From positions 1 through 64,000 of the forward strand of contig JADJTW010000011.1 in assembly GCA_016710965.1 (NCBI GenBank): 64,000 nucleotides of DNA. The letters are read 5' to 3'. The notes under the pieces were generated by a model, which was given only the letters and a program-made list of their open reading frames with translations, was not told the DNA's origin and searched no databases. The DNA comes from Flavobacteriales bacterium (GTDB taxonomy: Bacteria > Bacteroidota > Bacteroidia > Flavobacteriales_F > PHOS-HE28). Positions 1 through 10,503 of the stretch are shown one piece after another (the first letter of the stretch is position 1; every line of letters starts with the position of its first letter). Position numbers and translations under genes: made by a program.

Positions 1-2
1 CG

Positions 3-3000
3 GGCGGAACTTGGAGCGGCGGTGCGGGCACCTTCACGCCGAACAACACGACGTTGAGCGCGACCTACATGCCCACGGCGGCGCAGATCGCGGCGGGTAC
101 GGTGACCTTGACCTTGACCAGCACGGGCAACGGGAACTGCAACCCGGTCTCTTCGAACGTCACCTTCACGATCACACCGGCACCGACGGTGAACGCCGGT
201 GCGACGCAGACGCTCTGCTCGAACAATCCGGTGGCCACGCTCAATGGCAGCTTCACGGTGGCGACGGGCGCGGTATGGAGCGGCGGTGCGGGCACCTTCA
301 GCCCGAGCACCACGAACATGAACGCGACCTACACACCGACGGCGGCGGAGATCGCGAACGGCAACGTGACCTTGACGCTGACCACCACGGGCAACAGCCT
401 GTGCAACGCGGTGAGCAGCAACGTGACGTTGAACTTCACGCCTTCGCCCATCGTGAACGCAGGCGCTGCGGCGTCGTTCTGCGCGAATAACGCATCGATC
501 CCACTGAACGGAACAGTGACCGTTGCCACGGGCGGTATCTGGAGCGGCGGCCTGGGCAGCTTCACGCCGAACAACACGACGCTGAACGCGACCTATACGC
601 CGACCGCAGCGGAGATCGCAGCAGGAACATTGACTCTCACACTCACGAGCACGGGCAACGGCAACTGCACGGCGGTATCGAGCAGTCGCGTGATCACCTT
701 CACGGCAGCGCCGACGGTGAGCGCCGGATCGAACGGCACCGTCTGCGCGAACAACAGCGCGATCACCCTGAACGGCAGCGTGACGGTCGCTACGGGCGGT
801 ATCTGGAGCGGTGGCACGGGCACCTACAATCCCAACAACAGCACGCTCAACGCAATCTACACGCCGAGCGCTGCGGAGCGTAACGCAGGCACAGTGACAC
901 TGACGCTCACTACGGTGGGCAACGGCAATTGCACGGCAGTCTCTTCCAACGTGACCTACACGATCACACCAGCACCGACGGTGAGCGCAGGCCCTGACCA
1001 GACGCGTTGTGGGAACAACGCCACGGTGACGCTCAACGGCAGCTACACGGTGGCCACTGGCGTACAGTGGAGCGGTGGTGCGGGCACCTTCTCGCCAGGA
1101 CCGACCACGGTGAACGCGACCTACACGCCGACGGCAACGGAGATCGCGAACGGCAGTGTGATTCTCACGCTCACCACGACGGGTGTGGGAACCTGCGTAC
1201 CGGTCTCGTCCTCGATGACGATCAGCTTCACGCCAGCACCGATGGCGGACGCGGGCCCCAACGTGACGCTGTGCGCGAACAACGCGACGGTGGCCTTGAA
1301 CGGCAGCGTATCGCTTGCCACGGGCGGCATCTGGAGCGGCGGACTCGGAACGTTCACGCCGAACAACACGGCACTGAACGCCAGCTATACGCCGACGGCG
1401 GCGGAACTGGCTGGCGGCATCCTGACGCTTACGCTGACGACAACGGGCAATGGCACGTGCAACCCGGCGACGAGCAACACCGTGATCTCCTTCACCCCGG
1501 CGCCGATCGTGAGCGCGGGCAGCAACGGGACCGTATGCGCGAATGCGCCACTGATCAGCTTGAACGGAAGTGTGGGTGGAGCCACCGGCGCTATCTGGAG
1601 CGGCGGCGCGGGCACCTTCACGCCGAACAATACCACGCTCAATGCGACCTACATGCCGACTGCAGCACAGATCGCAGCGGGTACGGTGACGCTGACCTTG
1701 ACTTCCGCAGGCAACGGCAATTGCAATGCGGTAAGCAGCATCGTCACGTTCACGATCACGGCTGCGCCGACGGCGAACGCTGGTGCAACGCAGAATCTGT
1801 GTTCCAATAACCCGGCAGCCCTATTGAGTGGTGGTTTCACTGGCGCAACGGGTGCAGTGTGGAGCGGCGGCGCGGGCACCTTCAATCCGAGCGCCACGAA
1901 CATGAACGCGACCTACACGCCCACGGCGGCAGAGATCGCGAACGGCAACGTCACGCTCACGCTCACCACCACGGGCAATGGCTTGTGCAATGCGGTGAGC
2001 AGCAACGTCACTCTGAACTTCACGCCTTCGCCGACGGTGAACGCCGGAGCTCCGGCCTCCTTCTGCGCGAACAATGCAGCGATCCCGCTGAACGGCAGCG
2101 TCACCATTGCGACCGGCGGTATCTGGAGCGGTGGCCTCGGCAGCTTCACGCCGAACAACACCACGCTCAACGCCACCTACACGCCGACCCCGGCGGAGAT
2201 CGCCTCCGGCACACTGACGCTCACCTTGACGAGCACGGGCAACGGCAACTGCACCGCAGTGTCGAGCAGCCGCGTGATCACCTTCACGCCAGCGCCCACG
2301 GTGAATGCCGGTGCGAACGGAACGGTCTGTGCGAATAACGCGAACATCAACCTCAACGGTAGCATCACGGTGGCCACGGGTGCGATCTGGAGCGGCGGAT
2401 CCGGCACCTTCTCCCCGAGCAACAGCACGCTCAACGCGACCTACGCCCCAAGCGCTGCAGAACGCGCAGCCGGGACGGTGACGCTGACGCTCACCACGGT
2501 GGGCAATGGCAACTGCTCGCCGGTGAGCGCGAACGTGACCTACACGATCACTCCTGCGCCTACCGCGAATGCGGGGGCGGATCGCGTGCTGTGCGCGAAC
2601 AACCCATCAACCGGATTGTCAGGCGCGTTCTCCATCGCCACGGGCGGTGCGTGGAGCGGGGGCAACGGCACCTTCGATCCGAGCACCACGAACATGAGCG
2701 CGATCTACACGCCCACGGCCGCGGAGATCGCAGCAGGCAGCGTGACGCTCTACCTCACCACCACGGGCAACGGTCTTTGCAATGCGGCCGTGGATGATGT
2801 GCTGCTCACCTTCACAGATGCGCCTTCGGCGAACGCGGGGCCCAACGTGACGGTGTGCGCGAACAACGGTGCGGTGGCCCTGAACGGCAGTGTGGTAACG
2901 GCAACCGGTGGGGTGTGGTCAGGTGGAACAGGCACCTTCTCGCCCAGCGCCAATACGCTCAATGCGACCTACACCCCAGGCGCTGCTGACATCGCAGCGG

Positions 3001-6000
3001 GCCAGGTGACGCTCACGCTCACCACCACGGGCAATGGCAACTGTGCGCCAGCGACCTCGACACGCATCATCACCTACACGCCCGCTCCCATCGTGAATGC
3101 GGGTGCGAATGGAACGGTCTGCGCGAATGCGCCTGCCATCAGCTTGAACGGCAGCGTGAGCGGTGCTCTCGGGGGTGTGTGGTCCGGTGGCGCCGGTGTC
3201 TTCTCGCCGAACAGCATCACCCTGAACGCCACCTACACGCCGACCGCTGCGGAGATCGCCAACGGCTCGGTGACGCTCACGCTTACCTCGGCCGGCAATG
3301 GCCTCTGCAACCCGGTGAGCAGCCAGGTGACTTACACCATCACACCTGCGCCGACGGTGAATGCAGGCGCGGACCAATCGCTCTGCGGCAACAACGCCAA
3401 CGCAGTACTGAACGCAACGATCACCGTGGCCAATGGCGTGCAATGGTCCGGCGGTTCGGGCCTGTACGCCCCAGGCAGCACCGCGCAGAACATCACCTAC
3501 ATGCCTTCGCCGATCGAGATCGCGAATGGCAGTGTGACCCTGACGGTGACCACTACGGGCAACGGCAACTGCGCGGCGGTTTCCGATCAGGTGACGCTCA
3601 CCTTCACCAACGCGCCGATCGCGAACGCGGGTCCTGATCAAACGGTCAGTTCGAACAATGCGAACACGACGCTTGTCGGCAGCTTCTCGGTAGCCACGGG
3701 AATTGCCTGGAGCGGCGGCGCGGGCACCTACAATCCGAACAATACCACGGCCAACGCTGTGTACACGCCGACCGCAGCGGAAATCGCGGCAGGCAGTGCA
3801 ACGCTCACGCTCACCACCACCGGCAACGGCAGCTGCGCGCCCGCGAGCGATCAGATGTCCATCACCTTCGGCGCTGCCCCGACGGCGAACGCAGGTCCCG
3901 ATCAGACCATCTGCGCAAACAACGCCAGCGCCGTGTTGAACGGTGCGGTGACGATCGCCACCGGAGGAATCTGGAGCGGCGGCAACGGCACCTACACGCC
4001 CAACAGCGGTGCGCTGAACGCAACCTACATGCCCACGGCAGCGGAGATCGCTGCCGGGACGGTCACGCTGACGCTCACCACGGTGGGTAACGGCAACAGC
4101 AACCCGGTAAGCGACCAGATGGTCATCACCATCACGCCTGCACCTGTGGTGAACGCAGGCGCGAACATCACGGTGTGCGGCAACCAATCCACCGCGCAAT
4201 TGGCCGGAGTGGTGAACAACGCAACAGGCGGTGTTTGGAGCGGTGGCGCAGGCGCCTTCAACCCCAGCAACAACAACCTGAACGCGACCTACACGCCTTC
4301 GTTGGGCGAGATCGCCGCAGGCACGGTGACGCTCACCCTGACCAGCACCGGCAACGGCTTGTGCAACGCGGTGTCGAGCCAGGTGACGATCACCATCGCG
4401 CCGACGCCGGTCGTGAATGCGGGCCTCGACGCCACGGTGTGCGCCAACAATCCGGCGGTGCAACTGGCTGCTTCCGTGAGCAATGCGGGCGGTGGCATCT
4501 GGAGCGGTGGCACGGGTGGCTTCTCGCCCAGCATCACATCGCTGAACGCAGTGTACACGCCGAGCACCACCGAACTGAGCAACGGCTCCGTGACATTGAA
4601 CTTGACCAGCACCGGCAACGGAAGCTGCGCGCAGGTCACCGACCAGATCTTCATCGTGTTCACGCAAAGCCCGGCGGCGAACGCCGGTCTGGACCGCACG
4701 GTTTGCTCCAATGACCCCACGGTAGTGCTGAATGGCTCCGTGACGATCGCGTCCGGCGGCGTGTGGAGCGGCGGCGGCGGGACCTTCACGCCGAATGCGA
4801 ATACGCTGAACGCGACCTACCTGCCAAGCCCTGCTGAAGTGGCCCTGGGAACCGCGACCCTGACCTTGACCAGCACCGGCAACGGCCTATGCAATGCCGT
4901 GAGCGACCAAATGGTGATCACCATCATCGGTGCGCCGGTGGCCAATGCAGGCAACGACCTCTTCGTGTGCTCCAACAATCCCCAAGTGCAGCTTGGCGGA
5001 AGCGTGAGCGGCGCGGGTGGTGGACAGTGGAGCGGCGGCGCGGGCACCTTCACGCCGAGCATCGCTTCGCTGAACGCGGTGTACATGCCTACGCTTGCGG
5101 AAGTGGCAGCGGGCACTTTGACGCTGACGTTGACGACCATTGGCAACGGCAACTGCGTGGCCGTATCCGACCAAGTACTGATCACCTTCACCGCAGCGCC
5201 GACGGCGAACGCCGGTGTGGGTGCTGTGTTCTGCGCGAACAATGCGAACATCCCACTGAACGGCAGCGTGACCGTCGCCAACGGCGGTGCATGGTCCGGC
5301 GCGCAGGGCACCTTCAGCCCGAACGCGAATGCACTCAATGCGGTGTACACGCCCTCGGTGGGTGAGCTCGCTGCAGGCAACGCGACCTTGACCTTGACCA
5401 CCACGGGCAACAACGGCTGCAGTGCGGTCAGCGACCAAGTCACCTACACCTTCACGCCTGCGCCAACGGCCAATGCGGGCACGGCGCTGAGCAGCTGCGC
5501 GAACAATGCGACGGTTCAATTGAATGGTGCCGTCACGGTAGCCACGGGTGGTCTCTGGACCGGTGGAACGGGCGGTTTCAACCCGAACAACAGCACCCTG
5601 AACGCGACCTACACACCAAGCGCGGCGGAGATCGCTGCGGGCACTGCGACCCTCACGTTGACGACTGTGGGCAACGGAACCTGCAACGCGGTGAGCAGTA
5701 CGGTGACGATCACCATCGCTCCGGCGCCGATCGTGAATGCCGGTACTCCACTACAGGCCTGTGCGAACAACGCCACGGTGCAATTGAACGGCTCCGTGCT
5801 GAACGCAGCAGGTGGAACGTGGAGCGGAGCTGGATCCTTCAGCCCGAACGCGAATACGTTGAACGCCATTTACATACCTACGGCCGCTGAGATCGCCAAT
5901 GGCAGCACGACGGTGGCGCTCACCAGCACGGGTAATGGACTGTGCAACGCGGTGAGCAGCGCGATCACGATCACCTTCACGCCTGCGCCGATTGTGGATG

Positions 6001-9000
6001 CGGGTGTATCGCAGACTCTCTGCGCGAACAATGCGGCGGTGCAACTCGCTGGCAGCGTGTCGGGTGCGACAGGCGGTATCTGGAGCGGCGGTGCCGGTTC
6101 CTATGCGCCCAATGCGAGCGCGCTGAACGGCGTATACACACCAAGCAACTCTGAGATCACTGCAGGCAACCTGTGGTTGTTCCTCACCTCCACCGGCAAC
6201 GGCGGATGCAGCCCTGTAAGCGATTCCGTGCAGGTGTTCTTCACTCCTGCGCCAACGGTCAACGCAGGTGGCGATGCGCACGTCTGCGCCAATGCTCCCC
6301 AGGTGCAACTGGCCGGTGCCGTGACGGTCGCTACTGGCGGAGTGTGGAGCGGTGGTGCGGGCAGTTTTGTGCCCAACAACACAACGCTGAACGCCACCTA
6401 CACGCCAAGCCTCGGGGAGATCGCGGCCGGGCAAGTGTCCCTGACCCTGACCACCACGGGCATCGGCAACTGCACAGCGGTGCAGGATGCGATGGTCATC
6501 GCCATCGATCCCATCCCGGTGGTGAATGCGGGACCCGATCAAGCCATCTGCGCCAACAACCCGAACCTGCAACTGAACGGTTTCGTGGGCAATGCCCCGG
6601 GTGCGATCTGGAGCGGCGGTGCGGGCATCTTTGTGTCGGGCGCTGCGGCCACGGCCACGCAATACATCCCGACTGGAGCGGAGATCGCGGCGGGTTCTAT
6701 CACCTTCACGCTCACCTCCACGGGCACCGCGATCTGCGCTGCGATCAGCGACCAGTTGGTGGTTGCATTCACCGGAGCGCCGGTGGTGGAAGCAGGTGCC
6801 GATCTGCAGATCTGCTCCAACAACACCGCCGTGCAACTGAGCGGCAACGTGACCAACGCCAACGGAGGCTCTTGGAGCGGCGGCAGTGGAACGTATTCGC
6901 CTGCGAGCAACGTGTTCGCTCCAGTGTACACGCCGACGGCTGCTGAAGTAGCCGCAGGCAGCCTTACGTTGACCTTGACCAGCACGGGCAATGGCAACTG
7001 CATCGCGGTGAACGACCAGGTGCTGATCACCTTCACGCCCGCGCCGGTGGTGAACGCCGGAGCGGCGCTGAGCGTGTGCGCCAACAACCCCATGGTGAAT
7101 CTCAACGGTTCGATAACCGTGGCGACCGGAGGCGCTTGGAGCGGCGGACTGGGCAGCTATGCCCCCAATTCACAGACGCTGAACGCCCAGTACACGCTGA
7201 CGCCATTCGAACTGCAACAAGGCAGTGTCACGCTCACCTTGACCAGCACCGGCAACGGCAATTGTCTTGCGGTGAATGATCAGGTGACAATCACCGTGAC
7301 ACCTGCACCTGTGGTGAACGCTGGTGCTGACATCACGGCTTGTTCCAATGCCTTGCAAGTGCCGCTGAGCGGTGCTGTGAGCGGCGGCGCTGCAACTGGC
7401 CAATGGAGCACCTCGGGCACGGGCCTCTTCTCACCCAGCGCGAACGTGCTGAACGCGACCTACATCGCCAGCAGCCTCGACTCGTTGAGCGGAAGCGTCA
7501 ACCTCACGCTCACCTCCATCAACAACGGCCTCTGCACGGGCGTGAGCGATGAATTGCTCCTGACCATCCTGCCGAACGCAATCGCGAACGCAGGCGTGGA
7601 CCAGACCATATGCGCATCGCAGTCCAGCATCACGCTGAATGGCACGATCACCGGCAACGCTACGCAAGGCACCTGGACGACGAACGGCGCGGGAACCTTC
7701 TCTCCGAATGCGGATGCGCCCAACGCGGTGTACACCGTTTCGCCTGCGGATGTCGCCCAAGGCACCGTCACCTTCACCTGGAGCGTGAACAGCTGCGACA
7801 ACGCCATGGACCAGATGGTGCTGACCATCACGCCAGTATCCGTGGTGGATGCTGGCGCGGACCAAGTGACCTGCGTGAGCAACCTGGATGTGCTGATCAA
7901 CGGTGCCGTGAGCGGCGCCTCCTCCACCGGAGTATGGAGCACGCTTGGCACGGGCGTCTTCCAGAACGCGGCTACGGCCCTCGCGAACATCTACAACGCC
8001 AGCACGCTGGATTCGCTGGCCGCTGGCGTGGACCTGGTGCTGACTGCCACCAACACGGGAGTGTGCCCTGCGGCATCGGACCTCGTCCACATCGCCATCC
8101 TGCCCTTCGGTACCGTGAACGCAGGTGCCGACCTGAGCTACTGCGCCAACAATGCCACGGTGGCACTGAACGGGTCGCTCATCGGCGATGCCACGCAGAT
8201 CCAGTGGACCAGCACGGGCACGGGATCCTTCTTCCCGAACAATGGTGTGCTCACGCCCACCTACATCCCCAGCGCGATCGATACTGCCATCGGCAGCCTC
8301 ACGCTCACACTGAGCGCTTTGAACAGTTGCAATAACGCCACCGATGCAATGCAGTTGACGCTGACACCGGCGCCTTATGTGAATGCCGGTCCGGACCAGA
8401 CCTACTGCAACCAGCTGACGCAATTCAACCTGGGCGGTGTGGTGAGCGGCATCACGGACATGGGCCAATGGAGCACCACCGGCAGCGGCACCATCGGCAA
8501 CACCGGGGCGCTGAATACCACCTACACAGCAAGCCCGGCCGACGTGGCCAACGGCCAGATCACGTTCACGCTGACCTCGTTGAACAACAGCAACTGCAAC
8601 GCGGTGAGCGATGCGATGACGATCTACCTCACCAACGGCATTGTTGCCAATGCAGGTCCTGATCAGAACGTATGCGTCAGCGGCACCTACGCCCAGCTAC
8701 AGGGCCAGATCATCAATGGATCGCCTTCGGGCATCTGGTCCGCCACGGGCTCCGGTTCGTTCGTGCCGAGCGCTGATGTGCTGAATGCGCAGTACCACTT
8801 CTCTGGGGCCGATGTGGCCAACGGCAGCGTGGTGCTCACCCTGCTGAGTACCAACACGGGCACCTGCCCGCCGGTGCAGGACCAGTTGGTGCTAACGTTC
8901 GGCAACAGCAGTTACGCTTATGCAGGGGTGGATCAAGCCCTGTGCGCCAATGCGCCCATCGCGCAACTCGCGGGCAACTTCAGTGGCGGTGCGCAAGGGA

Positions 9001-10503
9001 GTGTGTGGAGCAGCAACGGATCGGGCTTCTTCAGCAACACCACCAACCCGAACACAACTTACACCATGAGCGCTGCGGACATCGCCAACGGCAGTGTGCA
9101 GCTTACGCTCACCACCATCACCGATGGAACCTGCGCGGTCTCCACCGATGCGATGATCCTGAGCGTGCAGGCGTTGCCGAACATCAATGCGGGCAGCGAT
9201 ATCGTGGCTTGCAGCGCGGCGCCTTTGCAAGTCATCGCCAATGCGGTGAACGCTCCTGGAGGAAGCTGGAGCACATCCGGCAGCGGTACCTTCCTCGATG
9301 CCAACGCGCTCACCACGCTCTATTTCCCGAGTGCGGCCGACAGCACGGCGGGTACGGTAACGCTCACCGTGACCACCACCGGTGTGGCTCCATGCAGTGC
9401 GGTATCCGATGCATTGGTGATCAGCTTCGGTGGCGGTTTGGCAGCATCGGCAGGTGCAGACGTAGTCGCATGCAGCACCGACCCGAACATCGCGTTGAAT
9501 GGTGTAGTGGCCGGCACCACCACCGGCCAATGGAGCACAACGGGCACGGGATCCTTCATGCCGAGTGCCACAACGCTCGACGCCACCTATGTGCCCGGTC
9601 CTGCGGATTTCGTGATCGGCAACGTGTCGCTGATCCTTGCGACCACCAACAATCAGGGCTGTGCGGCCGGCCGCGATACGTTGGTAGTGAGCTACCACGT
9701 GCCGCCGGTGGTGAACGCCGGTCAGGATGTGCTGCTGTGCAATGGCCTGGAAGGCGTGCAGTTGAGCGCGAACGTGCAGCACGCGGCATCACTGCAGTGG
9801 TTCTCCACGGGCTCGGGCAGCTTCACTCCTGCGGCCGATGTGGCCGATGCCGTGTACATGCCAACGGCCAATGACAGCATCGTGGGCGGCGTGTACCTGA
9901 TCCTCACCGGCTTCGGTACGGGTACTTGCGGCAACGTCTCGGATTCGCTCTTCATCGACATCGGCCCCACGCGCATCGCGAACGCAGGCAACGACCTCGG
10001 CCTCTGCGCCGATGGCAATTTCTGGCAGCTCGCCGGTTCCGTGGCGGGCGTGAGCGGGGGAGAGTGGACCACCACGGGTACGGGCACCTTCCTGCCCAGC
10101 CCAACGGCGCTCAACGCCACGTATGTGCCGAGCCAAACGGATATGGCGTTCCCGCAACTCCAGTTCGTGCTCGCCACCACCGGCAACCTCGGCTGCCCGG
10201 CGCACGCCGACACCATGGTCGTGAACCTGCAAGCGCCGCCTACGGTGAATGCTGGCCAGGACATCAATGTGTGCGATGCGAACAGCGTCATCGACTTAAG
10301 CGGGTCTTTCACAGGCGCCAGTGGTGTGCTGTGGACCACGAACGGCTCAGGTGTCTTCGTGCCGAGCAACACGGCAGCGAACGCCACCTACCAACCCGGT
10401 CCGACGGATGAGCAGAATGGAACCTTGCTCATGATCCTGACCACCACGGGCAATGGCTTCTGCGCTGCGGCGAGCGACACGCTCATCCTCTCCTTCGTGA
10501 ATC
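3..10503 (+). repeat. In-frame tandem array of 264-bp (88-codon) repeats
   Basis: Counting the V-N-A-G cores gives 39 complete copies plus a partial copy at the window edge. Copies in the first half are nearly uniform in length. From about 7.3 kb on they diverge and vary in length, with W-S-T-x-G-x-G replacing W-S-G-G. A higher-order period is visible: copies 1, 2, 3, 5 and 6 closely resemble copies 7, 8, 9, 11 and 12. The matching sites near 201 and 1785 are 1,584 bp apart, exactly six units. Copy 14 has Ser in place of the first Cys. Confidence 0.9.

Noticed and set aside
2919..4667. 582-residue open frame on the minus strand within the repeat gene
   Set aside because: It is an antisense shadow of the tandem repeats; the translation is low-complexity Arg/His/Gly and follows the 264-bp period.
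3..10503. CRISPR array suggested by regular spacing
   Set aside because: The repeats are long, in frame and protein-coding, with no short palindromic repeat or unique spacers.
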